A stretch of 64,000 nucleotides of DNA from Takifugu bimaculatus (lineage: Eukaryota; Chordata; Actinopteri; Tetraodontiformes; Tetraodontidae): positions 11,894,947-11,958,946 of the forward strand of contig CP034990.1 of the NCBI GenBank assembly GCA_004026145.2. The letters are read 5' to 3'. A program made the translations under genes and the position numbers. How positions within the stretch are numbered: the first letter of the stretch is position 1; the number at the start of each line of letters is the position of its first letter. Below the pieces are notes generated by a model. That model saw only the letters and a list, made by a program, of their open reading frames with translations, searched no databases and was not told where the DNA came from. This document shows, one piece after another, positions 23,856 through 37,800 of the stretch.

Positions 23856-25867
23856 GTAAGTCCGACACCTGCGGCCAAAGTGCAAGCAACGTCTCGGTAC
23901 AATGTAAACATTTTACTTCAAGCTGGTTTTATCTCGCGTTTATCTCACAGTTTCGGGAGTTTTAATTAGAGAATCCGAGGCCCGGCTGGGGAAAAGGTGG
24001 GAACGTTTTCAGTGTCGGTGGGAAACCAGTCCAGGTCCAGTTTGATGAGGAGTATTTGTCCTCTGACTTCATGCCAGAAGCTGCTCGGCCTTTTTAACCT
24101 CAGAGGAGACGGAACCCGGTTTCCTCAGGAGTTTGTCTGTGCGTTCAGGTCGACCGGCTTCCTTATCAGCCCTTGTTATCGCGGCGTGTTCTCGTCCTGG
24201 TGCATTACCGCTCTGTCTGCATTAGGCCGCTCTCTTTATTTATTTATCCGCCGGTTACTTAAGGTCTTTGGCGCTCTTGTGCGTCTCTCATTAGTGGGTC
24301 GGAGCGCGGTGACCTGCTAACCCTCGCCACGCTCCCACGCTCGCTGCGTGGTCCTTCTCCGCCATGGCCGAAAGGTGTTTGGAGCTTTTTTTCCGGTTAG
24401 GTCGGGTTTGCATGTGCGAAATGACGAAGAACGACCCTTTCCTCTCACATTTCGTAAGGGTTGCGCCGACCCGGCAGGAGGATCTCGAGTTGATATGTCG
24501 GGTTAATTACGAGGATCTCTGATGTAACTGGAAAGTCGGCAGAGGCCGAAGTGAGTGAAGTTTTCCTCCTTTTAACTTTGGATAAGAGACTGAGGGTTTC
24601 CCAGGATTGATGTGAAAGTAAATTGTCGGAGGTGAAGAGGAGCCGCACGGCTACTGGATCAGGGAAAGTTGTAAGAAGAGTGTTTTAGATGGTGTGAGGG
24701 CGTAAAGGGAAGTAAAAATCAGTGCATGCGGAAAATCAACACCTGGATAACGAAACGCTTTCAATTTTATTTGAGGTTCCACTTGGGTGCAACGGGATTA
24801 TTTTCCTGAGATGCTTGGATTACGGACCCTCGTACCTTCCTCCACGTTGCTGCCTGTTCTGTTGCGCCTCCTCGGCTGTCGGCAGGCGGAGATGAGGTCA
24901 ACCAGCACGTCGGGTCTATTTTAACGGCGGCAATAAATCGGAACGAACGCTTCATTTTGAACCAAGGTTAAAATGTGAGAGCGGGGCTCGCTGGTTCCAC
25001 CAGAACAATTTAATTTGTTTTATATTTGAAATGGATCTCTACTATCAAATACGTTTCCGCGGCTTGGTTCCTTATTTTTCATTTTCGTAAGTATTTTTTG
25101 CCTTTACGTCTTTACGACATACCTGCAGCGCCGCACCAGAAAGGAAACCGTTCAATCAAACATCTGCCTGAGAAAATGGAAAACTAAGAGGTTGTGAATG
25201 AGTTGAAACGGAGCAGCATTAAATGAGCAGCGTGTAAATAATCCAGGCGGTTCTCCTGAAGCTTGTGGCTCGGAGCTGCTGGTGTTTTGGTGGGGGTTTT
25301 CGGAGGCAAAGCCCACTCTTGGAGAGTGGATGTGTTGGAGCTGTGGGGCCTCTCAGAAGATATGTGTTTGGATAAATACATTAGGCCGTTTCCTGGCTGC
25401 TACAGAGCCTGCAGTGTTTTACTCGGCCATTCTTAAACTCAGATTGGGATCCTCGGGATCTCTCACACTCACACACGCTCGCTCCCATAAGCCCCCCCCC
25501 CTCCCGTTTAAGTGCTTATAGAATACGCGCTCTGTTCTGGGAAAGTAAAGGCTTGTTTAGATACGAGAGATAATGATCCGACTTGCTCCGGGCTTCCCAC
25601 TCTCCGTGTCCACAAGTTTTTGGACATAAAGTTGCTGCTTCCCTGAAAGCAAAGAAAGGGGAAAAACTGCTAGTGGTGGCGGTGGGGGGGTGCCTGCCTT
25701 TTGAAATACAATCTCAGCTCTAATGTGCCCCCCTCCCTCTGCCCCCAGACAGAATATTTAGATTTCTGTGATGGAGTACAGCAGCGTTTTTGTCTGGCGT
25801 GGAAGGTATCACACTCTGAAGCTCTGCATGAGAACACACGCGCACACACACACACACGCACACGCGC

Positions 25868-25899
<32 letters not shown>

Positions 25900-28800
25900 T
25901 GGAGCAGACGCAGAGTTACGCCTTCGGGTACGTGGCCCCCCAAAGTCAATGTGGGCTTTGACTGGACGTCTCGCTCCGTTGGTTACTGAGCGACGGAACT
26001 CGGTCCAGTCCCGTTTGCGTCTGGTTTATTTTTTCTCCCGCGCCGCCTTCCCCCCCCCCCACCCTCCCTCCTCGTCGTCCCCTCGAAGCGAAGCGCTCAG
26101 CAACTTGGAACATATGCTTCGAGTTGGGACAGTAATGGTTTGAAATCCAATTTGATCCGGGCCTGACTGCAGGAATGCCCGACACACAAACAGACAAATG
26201 AAGGAGATCCATTGGTGAGGCTTCAATCACTCCACAAAACAGACTTTAAACATTTCTAAAACATTCTGAAAATGTCTCATTTCCTCTAATATCAGCTTCA
26301 AATTGAAATCTAATAGATTCAAACATTTAATTTCTTGGGCAAATATTTGAAAAAAGAAAGAAGTCCAGATAGTTATGATGCTGTCTTAAATGATTTAAGA
26401 TAATAAAAATGAAGAAGAAAGTGTGAACTGCGTCCAAACTGAGACCCGGAAAAGAAAGTGCATTTGTCCGGATCCTTGTGTGGATTCCAAGACAGATGTG
26501 GCATTTGCTGATTTGAGTGGATTCACTTAATTTCCTTTCTTTAAAATGTTCTTGTTTACTTGCTGGCTAAAAACCTCAGTTCTGATGTTGGGTAATGGAG
26601 GCTCTTCAAGCCTTCCCTCCATCAGAAATACTCCACATTTAACAGACTCCCTCTCCTCCACATGCCTTGTTAATTATTCCCGCCTTCTGAATAATTGAGG
26701 AGCTCGTAAGTATGAATCATTTACCGCCACCGCCTGCATCCGCTCACATGGATATTCTGACACGAGCTGAACGCGGCTGTCACACATTCCTTTTTTTTTG
26801 AGGTTTTATTAATGGGCCATGACAAATTTACCTCCACTTCCTTTACATGGTGTGGTGGAAAAGAGGCTGCCAATGTGGAAATTCTGAGTTTAAGCGTTAC
26901 GTTTTTATTTTAGCGGGAGAAATGTGGCCCCAGTGTCGCCGCGCCTGCTGATTTATGTGCACGCACAGTTGAATCTGCGGTGGTGTACATTAATGAGTTT
27001 GTCCGTTAGAAGAATGGGGGGCCGAATCAGGTGCTGAAAAGGTCAGTAAGTCGGATGCTACCCTCTCTGGGTGTCTAGACTGCTCATGTGTGACTTTTAA
27101 AATGATGCAAGTCACCAGTTCACCATTTGAAATGTCCACTTTCATTGGGATATTAACGTCCGTGCCTCAATCTGCAGCTTCTTACGTCACAGGCAACCCA
27201 GGAACGTTTGTAACATCATGCAATTAAACATCACGTTACATTGAGCAGTAGTGTTATTGGTAAAAACAGACGCACGTACAGGTTTAAGTCATCTTACTGA
27301 ATCTGACCAGTGGTTAGAAGAGAGTGATGACGAGTTGGCACTTGCAGATTTGTCCGCCAGTCGGTGGACTACAGTGGGTTTAGCTCCACCCACATCCTAC
27401 TGTACGACGGCGGAAGAGTTTATAAAGACGTTCCACTCAGCCAAGAAGTGACTTTAGCGTTTCAGCTCAAGTGGAACCATCGCTGAAGAGGTTTGAAATG
27501 CTTTTAGGTGTGATTGACTCAGGTACAATCGTCCTGTACTGATGGAACTGGCGTGTTCAGACCCTGTAGGGAGCAAAAGCACAAATGTTAATTAGTCAAA
27601 AAGAGATTTTTAATCTTTTTTTTTTTTTTTGTACTTCATTAAGCAGCCTGTTGCTGAAACATGTTGGTAACCTTGGGATGGCTGTTTTCATTAACGGCAC
27701 ACAGAGAACACTCTAATCTGGTTCCTGCCCCACCTATCTGTCCTATTTTCCTCCCAGTTTGTGGTGGGACGACATTCAGTCTTCTGCTCTCATTGGAACA
27801 AAGAGCTGGTCCCATTTCATGGCCTTTTGCTTCTGTCTGCCGCCATGGCTTGCCAACAGGAGTGGAGGGTCTTTTGTAACAGGAGAACCCTTGATTAAAT
27901 TCCCTCTCCACCCCTGACCTGCAGTGAGGGCCTGGCGGGACAGCGGCGGTGGGGCGGTGGGTTAAGTGACAGTTGACATTGGGCAGATCTCCTGTTTTCG
28001 AGATGAAGCCCTTTTGATGTCTCCGAGATTTGGGCCTCTGATCCCCGGAGCCTGGCATCAGGGGGCACAATCTCCCGATGATGTCACTTCCCTCTTGAAA
28101 GCAGAGGTATCGCTCCACGAGCCTGTGATTCCTCAGCGTGACAAGTCTATTTATGCATGTGCGTCCTTATCCGTCTGCACAATTGTGCTGCTGTTCTTTT
28201 AAAGATCCCACATTGCACAATTAAGTGTTTCACCATCAAAACCTCCCCCCGAAACAATATGAATCTGAAGATTTTCTTCTGATTTTCACATGCTGATTGT
28301 CTGTGAACATGCTCCATGTTCACAGAATATTATTTTGATGCATTTCTTTCAGCTGGAACTGTTTTTAAGTTAAATACACTGTGTTGTAAGCTTGGTTGTC
28401 TGACTACCCCTCTAAATGTTTTCCTGCCCCAGGGAGGGGCCAAGTCATACCTGACTCCTCTGTGTTTCTCCCATCAGCCCTGCAGCCAAACAGACTGTCA
28501 GCAGCACAATTAGGCCTGCGCCATAATGAAAGGGGCATTAGCAGAAGCAATTTATTTCCCAGCTCAGTGCCGGAAGGTTTCTCTGGCGCGGGCTTTGTGT
28601 GCCTTACTCTGCCATTATGGGAGGAATGAGGAGGACGCAGCCCACCCGAACAAATGGAGTGTGAGGAGGGTTGAGGCCAAAGACTGTCATTCTTCATTTT
28701 TAAAAAATAATTCTGGCTTTACTTGTGTTTCCTTTTAATTAATTTTTTACCCCCTGTCTTTTTGTGAACTCCGCCGCTAATTTCTGTTTGCTTTGGCCCT

Positions 28801-31800
28801 TTTGGGATTTCTCTTTGCTTGTTCTTGTCTTCAACCTTTGCCTATCTTTCCACTCCCCTTGGGCCCCCCCCCCCTTCCCCGTTGTTCCTGTGTTCGTTTT
28901 GTTCCTCTGAAGTTTATTGAATTAGTGCCGACAGCTGAAATGCAGAAGATAAGAGAGACGTTCTCGCTGCTTCTTGGTATTGTGCCGTGAATAAGTAAGC
29001 GGAGGGTTTTGTCAGAGTGTGTGTGGTTGTGTGTCCTCACGTTTATAACACATTAAGTAGCAAAATTCACATTTTGGTAGCAAAGTGGGGCCGTTTCACT
29101 GTGCCGCACAACTTCAGAGGGCTGTTTGAGGGTTAAGCCATGGCTCTTAAGGTTAGAATGGGTTTAGGTCAGGGTGCGAGGGTTAGTTGGGGATGGTTAG
29201 GTATGGTATTATGTCTATAAAAGTCCCAACAAAGAGAGAAATGTGAGGTGTGTGTATGGGGAGGGGGGAGGTTATAGATGGAGGAAATAGGAAGCATTGT
29301 GTTTTGATGTTTACTTTGAAGAAGCAATAAAGCGGGAACAACAGTGGCTACATTTTTAGCTCAGTGGAGCCAAACAGTACATTTTCCTTTCTGGTCTGGA
29401 GTCTGAAAAGGATACGGAGATGCTCCGAGCTTCAGTTATCATTTGTTTTGATTGGAGTTCAGAGATGTGGGTCGTCTCTGTTCTTTCAGCCTGGCGGAAA
29501 AAAGCCTTTGCAGACAAATTTCTCAATTATAATTATTGACATTCAACATGGTGGGTGAAAAGTTAAACTTCTTTTCTTACCCGAACAAAAGCTGGAAAAT
29601 AACCAAGGCTTTAAAAAAAAAATGCACGCACACCTTCTGGACCTTTGGTTTCAGACGCTCTCCGCCTGTGTTGTGAAAGTGACCGATTGCTTTCGTTTGT
29701 GCTCTGCCTGCATTTCCTGCGTGCGTGACTTCAGCATTGTCATATATCACAATCGTTTTTCGCAGTGTGGCAAAATGCCTCCTTATAAATCACACCGACT
29801 GTGTTGAAGAGTAAATCTGATTGGTTAAAAGTTACAGTTGGTGGTGTTCCAAGGTTCTCAAATATGGGTTTAAAAGACAACAAGAGAAGAACTGGGGGGC
29901 AGAACTGGAGGCCTGAATGGTGCAGCGATGCTCCATCACCGGTATTTCACATCAACTCTCGTTCAGTTGGTGGGAAATCTTCAATGGCGTTTCACAAGGA
30001 GGAGGAGCTTGATGGTAATTATTCCGAAGCAGGTGTGAGCAGGTATAAAACGGCCAGAGCGCCAACAGAGCTGTGACTCACAAGTGTTTCTGTCTGAGGC
30101 AAGTGGGCCGAGGCAAGGTCGACGACCCCGTTAACCCCGCCTAGACCCGGTCTCGATGTATGGTCCACTGGAGGCTGGGCGGTTTATGGTGACCTCCACG
30201 ACGCTCTTGTGTACCTCTGGCCCTTCAGTCTTTTTGTGATGATTTTTGTTTTTCAAACTTTGCTGGAACACAACGGAGAGACATTGTCCCTGTTCCTGAC
30301 CTCATCAACATCCAGCGCCTCCGTGATAAACTGGGAGGCCAGAACTTGAGCCAGGACTCGTCACCTAACATCACTGGCTGACCTCACTCACCCTTTTGTG
30401 GGTAAATGGGAGCAAATCCCAGCAGTCGGCAGAAGACTGAGGCCCACATGGCAGAATATCAAAGACCGGGGTTCACTTCAGGATTTATGCCCTTCACTGT
30501 TCATTTTGCTTTGACGCAACAATAACAATATTTTGATTTATCTGTTTATTGTTACAAATTTTAAAAAGCACGATGGAAAAAAACTCTTTCTTTCTTCAGC
30601 AAAGCAGCAAAAAGGCTCGGCCCATTTTGGAGGGTAAGCGCAGGAAGCACTGCAATCAATCACGGCCCATTAAGCTTTTTCCTTAAAGAGGCCGAACCGC
30701 CATAGGCTGGCGCAGCCGGCGACCTTCTTATCTGCAACAAGTAAAGTGTCGCATTTGAAGTAGCGAGTTCGCCCTGAACTCTGACCCCGCGTATTAGCCA
30801 GGAGGCCAGGGAGCCAAGTGTGTGGAGTCAGAGTGAATATCCCCCGACCGACATCAGAGAGCGCTTCTCCTTCCCTCCGTCTGTGTCTCCCACGCTGATT
30901 TATACTTCTGTCACTGTGATTTTCTTCACTGGGATCCACAGAACCAATAACTGCCTGGCCCCTTTTCACATTTATTGCTTTTGATCTGCAAGTATTTTTA
31001 GAGGGAAGAACATCGTGGTTGTTGCACGAATATAGAAATATTGAAAATGTGCTTTTAAGTGTGTTCATGTTATTTGCAAAAGGCTATAGCAGCATTTAAT
31101 ACTGAAGTGGGTTTTTTTTTAAGGTTAATATCCTGTTTTCAAATACGTGGATGCGTTTCAGTCATTGCGTTAACATCTGTTACAATCAGGATTGTCTGGG
31201 CGCGCTTCACAGAAACCCAGAGTCTGACCCCTGAGCAAGCATTTTCATGCATCAGTGACAAGGAAAAACTCCCTTTTTAACAGCAGACTCGTATGGGGGA
31301 CCCCTGCTGATGGGCACCCCTGTGGGGGGGGGGGGACTCATGCATTGCCCAAATTCAATGAGAAGGCAACAGACATAAGGCAGGTTTTTGAACAGAAGAG
31401 ATTAAGTTGAGGAATAGCTGTATATATTTGAGTAACATCTGTGTGGCAAAGAAAAAGCTGCACTGCTTGATTAGAAGTTATATTACCTTGTAGAAATGCA
31501 ATAAGGTGGATGAGACTCAGCAAAGCTCCCAAAACTTGTTTTTATGCTGTGGTGTTGCAGCCTCAGGTGGAGAAGAGTTAATGCACTGAAGTTCCTCTAG
31601 GATCAGACTTTTTATTTTTCATCCAGCAGTTATTCCTCCAGACCTCGATTTTTAGCCTTCCAATGTCACAGCAGATTTAAGAGTGCTCTTACCGGCCTCC
31701 AGCACATTAGCATTTCTCCTCTTTCCCTCCACAGTCTCCCTCTGATGTCACCCTGAAGCTCAGACATGTTAACAGGAACCTCCATGCTAACATCCTTTAG

Positions 31801-34800
31801 CCTGCCAGCAGAGAATATTCTGTTCCCTGCTGTCAGAGAGCAAACTTTTTCATTTCCACCGTCTGGGTTTACAATAGATCAGAGGCTGTGCTGAACTCCC
31901 GAACTCTTGTATGCATTACTAATGAATCTCTGGATGGTTGCAGTCGTATGCTAACAGGAAAGATGGGGGTCTTGTATGCAGCATTATTGTGAAGGCTGCT
32001 CGGCTCAGGTCTGCTCTAATTGATAGGGGCTCCTGGTATTTACCTACATTCTCAGGGCGGATTAAATCTCAAAGGAAAAAGGGGAGGGCCCGGAGGTTGT
32101 TTTCCCTCACAGCTTTGTTCTTAAATGGGTGTGCTTCTTTTGTTTGCACTCATATTTTGTGTTTACCTGTGGTGTTTTAATCCCACACGCCCCCCCATCT
32201 GTCTGTCTCTGTCCTTCCTTTATGAGGAGATCCGTTGGATTTTGAAGAGCTGCGACTCCACAATGCAGCAACTCTCCAGACACACTGAGATGCAGTTGCT
32301 GCTGTGTGTGTGAGACAAGTCGTGTTTGTGCATCTCCACTCTGTAACAGTGAGGAACCCTACCTGGATAAAACACCTACTTATTCGTCAAGCAGAATAAC
32401 AATCAGATTCTTTTTTCAGGCTAAATTTGCAGTCCACAGATTGGATCAGGCCTGTAATCAGTCAGTGTTTGTCAGGCTTTTTCTATTAAGGGGAATCAGT
32501 CTTCTGTTCTCGGGCTCAAAAGAGTTCTGAAGGGAATCATCTACAACATGCTGATATGTGGTCAAAATCCATTAGTATCTATGCAAATTTAATTGGATTT
32601 GTACATCCCATGAGAAGACACAAGACCAGCAGGTGGAGGATAATGGTGCTGTTAACTGATTTCTGAACAGTGAAAACTACTGGATGCCGCTTTGATAAGA
32701 ATGGATTCCTCATTTAAAAAATAGAATAAATCACTTTAAAATTGCAAATCTCTGCTGGCTCCTGTGCTTCGAGAGGAGCGAGGTGGTCTGTTGCCCCTGA
32801 CTTCTCTATTTGGAGGTGTCTTGGTCGTGTTCATCTAGAAGGAGGCCCTGAGGCAGACACAGAAAACTCTGGAGGGATTACGTCTCCTGTCCTTCGCTGG
32901 AAAGTCTCTGTTCTCCGGGAGGAGCTGGAGCAGGTAGCTCCTGCCTGCTGAAATCGCTGCAACCTCGACCTCCATATGTAGCATGTTTAGCCCGTGTATG
33001 TATGACATATTTGCACGGTCGCCTTCTCTAAGCATCTGACCAATTGTAAAACCGAGGCTCTGCAGGTTGCTTAGCACCACCGTGCCGGTAGCCTTACGCC
33101 TAAAATGTCCTCGTGGAAAAGTGAGGAAAACAAGTGGGGCAGAGTCGAGTAGGTACGAGGAAGTGCTAACGCCCATCAGACGCCGGCTGCAGATGGTGGC
33201 TGCGCTGCAGACTTCACACCACATATGGTGACCAGCTGCTACACCCTTTTCCTACCAGCAACAGGACCTTGATAATGATTGTTCATCTTAGAGCAGAACA
33301 GATTTCTAGGCTAATTGTTTTTAATGTCTTGCTCTACGTGCCTTTCAAATGTTTCAAAAGTAGGAAAAACATTCTGCCCAGATCTTTAATGCAGTGTTCT
33401 TTAGGTGCCTATTTTCTTCCAGTCTAAAACCTTATGCAGAGGGTATTATGGTATGTTTTATGCTAGTTAATAGCATGTTTTCTGGTCGGGTTGAACGCGG
33501 CGGCGTTTATTATGTGTCTGACGACCGATAGAAAGGCATCCCTTCTAATAAAATAATGGTGTAGTGGCAGTGTGCTGCAAGATTGCACATTGTGGACTTC
33601 CGTGACAGACAAGATGATTTCCTCCCCTTTTTCCTTTTCTTTCAGAAGAAAGTATGCCTTTTTTGTAACGGACGTACTCCGGACAAACAAAAAGGGATGA
33701 AGAAAAGGCTCCTTTCTCCCAGATTCCTGCTTAAGTGGTTTTTTTGAGTTCAGATAATGGATTGAAAGTACATGGCTGGCTTTAATTCCCTGCTTCTTAA
33801 GCCAATCAGATGCCACAAAACATCCATTGCAACCCCCCAACCCCACCCCCTCTCCACGCACAAATCAAGATGGGCTCTGTTTTTTCCAGTCCAAAGGACA
33901 TGTTCTCCCTGATGCGCCATTCTCTACACCGCAAAATGTATTTTCTTTTTTAGGCTTTGAGTCCTTGTGCCACATTAGCATTCATTTCCCCAAAACTGCA
34001 CTTTTGAAATGGGCGGCGAGATAACGTAGCACATTTGACAGTAAAACAAGTCTTTTATCTTCTTCGTAGATTACGTATCCTGGAGACGCACAGTCTCGCC
34101 AACAACCCAGCAGCACCAGCGTGCTGAGATTTGGTTTGCAGTTGCATGTTGTAATCTTCAGCTTTTGGCGTTTTGTAGCGTAGAAATAATAAAATGGGAT
34201 GTGTTGTGTGACGATAATAAAGCCTTCATTTCCCAGGAGTTGCAGCAGAGATTAATCTGAGCTTCTTTGAACACTCCCTGTCTGTGCTGCTGTCTCTACA
34301 GGGTGGACCCCATTCCTTATGACACTCCCAAACCGGCAGGGCACACCAGGTTTGTGTGTGTGTCGGACACACACTCGCGTACAGACGGCATCCAGATGCC
34401 CTATGGCGACGTCCTTCTTCATATGGGCGACTTCACCGAGCTGGGCTTGCCTTCCGAGGTTAAGAAGTTCAACGACTGGTTAGGTATGGGGCGGCCACGC
34501 TGGCACGTTTTCACACTCTCACAATGAACGAATAAAAAAAGAGGCAAAGAAATATGCTGCAAGTACAACCAGACAGCAGACCACACAATAACTCCCCCTC
34601 TCAACCGGTGACCCCAACAGCCGCTGTGCTAAAGTGTCCAGTTTAACCCCTCTGACCTAACTCCCTGCCTCAGTTAACCTTTGACCCCTCCCTCTGGCCC
34701 TGTGCTGTGGGTGGGAGGGCAGGCTGGAGAAAGTGTGTGCCTGGCAGCAGCGTTTTCATTCATGCTCTCCACTCCAGAGCTAAAGTAAAGAATCGTTTGC

Positions 34801-37800
34801 AGCCTCTTGTGCGTTCATGTTACATATACAATGCTATCTGAGCCTCTCCCACCGTGGGCATGAATCGATAGGTGCCACCCACAGCAGTGACCTGCACCTC
34901 TGAAGACGTCTCAAATCTTTCACGTCTCATCTGCTGATCAAAGTGTCACAGCCTTTTTTCCTGTGAAACAAAAATTGTTTTGGGAAATTTTCACCCCCCC
35001 CAAAAAAGCTTATGTGGGTTTATTTTTTTACCTTTCTGTTGCACTCATTTGTGGCGGCCATGCGGTGCTTCAGTTTCGTGGGTCGGAGTGAGACGTGAAC
35101 TCGCTCGCTCAACCACCCACCGACTCTTTAAACTGCTGCCCTGCGCTGTGCCCCAGTTTTCCCCAAGCAGACACACACACACACACACACGCACGCACGT
35201 CCCAGTTCTTTCCTCTTCTGTTCTGTTACCAGTTTAGCACCTGGTAGATGCACTGGTTTTTATCTTTGCCTGTCGACAGAGAGACAAATCGGAAACTTTT
35301 GCTTCAGCTCGGCTCTGTATGTTTCAGACTGGGCTAACCTTTGATCTGTCTCATCTGCGAGTGTCATAAGCCATCAAAGCAACAGTAACTGCAGATAAGG
35401 ATGGGCTACCGTCTGTCCGGGTGGGCTAATATCCTTTTCATGGCTCATAATTCTGGTTAAAATTGAAATCAATGGGTTGTCGGTGTTAATTTTGGGATAA
35501 AATAGGAAACGTAAAACTATTTCAACAGAGAATGTGAAGATCATCAGTATTCAATTTGCTGTTAGTGGCTGGAATTACTGTTCCAACACTAGCTTTGGCC
35601 AAGTGAAGGATGGAAGGGTAATTATGTGTCCTCTGTCTGCCAAATTCTGGCATCAGTCCCTGAAAGTTTGAGATGTCGACATTGAACTTTTTCCATCGGT
35701 GAAAACACGTTTTAGTCACGCTTTTGTTTCTGGCATTTGGAGGCCAGACAGCCCTCAATAGTCTACAAGGCTGACAAAATGTGCAAGCGTCGCATAGAAA
35801 ATGTCCTTTAACAATAACCAAAACTGTGTGTAAAGGATTTAATAATTCTCTTCCAAGGCTGTTTTTTTACTGTCAGGTCAGGAGCCGGCAGTCTAAAAAG
35901 AATTATTGGAAAATGGCATTTTAAAGGCTCATTAGTTCATTAAATTGCTTTTTTTCCTGGTCATGTTTAAATGTCTGAATGCTACTAAAATCCTGGCTAT
36001 ACTGACTACCAATATACGTCTCTCTAATATTAAAATAGTTGCTTACGAAGTGGTCTTAAGAGTAATTATTGTCATAACTCTTATTCTATATTCTATTATA
36101 GAGTTAATGAAAGTTAAACTAGCGTCTGGGTCATTGTAATCAATGTAGCTCTGAGCTGCTGCTTTAATCTAATCCCATAGATGTCGGAAATGAGTGTCAG
36201 GAGCATGATGATGATGGTGATGATAAAAATAAGGTCCATAGTATAATTTATCAAGCTCAGATGGTTTTCCCCTCATTCAAGTGCAGGTTTCACCTTCTGG
36301 AGCAGGACTGCTGTGGAAACTGCTGAAGCAGTCAACTTGTTGTTTTTGTACATTTTGTTCTGCTGGGGAGAAAAATTAGCCTCCATTAAATCACCTCTGA
36401 AGTTTCTGACAGAGCACTTGGCCTTCTTTACCAATCTCATTTTGATTTTTCTCCCCCCAGCACATCCCTGTTTGTGGAATAGAGCAAAATAAATAAATCT
36501 GGGTGCACCAGCCCCCTCTGTTAGATGTATCACAGTGGCAATAAAAGCAGTAGAAATTCCCAGTAGAGTAATGGAGATGGAGTTGTTCGAGGGTAATTAT
36601 GTTTTTTCCTCCCGCCTTTTTCACATGTGGTGGGGATGGAGAGAATGATTCGCTTTGGGGTGTGTGTGTGAGTGTGTGAATGGATGTGTGATCCAGTTAG
36701 AGTGTTCGGGGACTGAGCGGCGGCGCTCTCATATAAGGTTAGACTGGAATTTATGATCTTGAGATGCGACAAGAGCTAATTTAGAGCAGCAGGAATGAAA
36801 CCTATAGACTGGGGAGCCATGATTCTTTCATTTTCAGCATTAAGGAGCACACACTCGCACACACTCACACTTTTGACGGATAGGAGTGTTGGGGATTTCT
36901 TATTTATCTGCAGCAAGCCATTCTGACCAGAATTTATATTCTGTTCTGTTCGGAACTTCGCCGATGCAGTGTTGCTTTCGCTTGCATCTTTCACTCGCCG
37001 ACGTCCATTAGAGTCATTAGATTTAAGAAATTTGTATATTTGAAGTTAATGCCTTAAAATATGAACTGAACTGAAACACTAAAGGCCTAGCACGAAGGAG
37101 ACTTCTGTTCTTTTGTTTTTCGTTGGAGAACTGGGATCAAAAAAAGAGTTTGAACTTGTGCACCCATTACTCTCACTTTACTCAATCAGTTACCAGACTT
37201 CTTTAAATTCCGCTGCTATAGATGATAAAAATGAGCTAAAGTAGAAGAATCATTTAATCGGGAAGTGCTTAAAATCAAAGATGACGACCGTTTTTTATGT
37301 TTTCAAAGACGATTCACCTCTGGTTCTTAAGGTTTCCTCTAAAGCAGAGGAAACCTTAACAATCAAAGACATTTCTTAAGGTTCCTGCTTTAGAGGAACT
37401 GACTCCACAGGTATGCGATTGAATTTTCTAATAATGTTAATGTTTAAAATTACTGCTACTAAAAAGTCCTCTTGTGCTCATCGACACATAAATTTGCCAG
37501 TTTAGAATCTTCAGAAGACTGAAAGGAAGGAAGAGTGCAGCAGAATCAACAGGGCAGCTTTAAAACCTAAAAGACTGCAGGAGAGCAAAAAGAAATATAG
37601 ACAGAGAATAGGGGGCTGACAAAGGCCAGGCCCCTGGCTTGTGTGCTCAATCTGCTGGAATAAAGCAGTAAGTCGGTGTCTGATGGCAGAGGGGAACCGG
37701 GACAAATCATCCCGACAGAGGAGAGCAAAAAGGCCACGGCAGAGGTTGAAAGATGAGGAGATGAGAATCGTAATGGATGTTCTTCTCTATTTAGTTCAGG

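Larger units (their letters stand above)
23856..34301. other. mpped2 intron 1 (10,446 bp)
   Basis: Phase 2 intron with donor gtaagt and acceptor TCTCTACAG. It contains a CA repeat (25833-25899), a Tc1/mariner relic (30324-30432) and a TATAAAA box at 30044-30050 on the + strand. Non-repetitive stretches at about 26,640-27,000 and 28,490-28,640 have TAAT/CCATTA-type words and look like candidate conserved elements, unverified. A 66-codon acidic frame at 27251-27451 starts at GTG and is not recognised. No other gene was seen. Confidence 0.85.

Noticed and set aside
27639..28118. 159-codon minus-strand frame in intron 1
   Set aside because: No recognised domain, no splice context, and composition like the surrounding intron.
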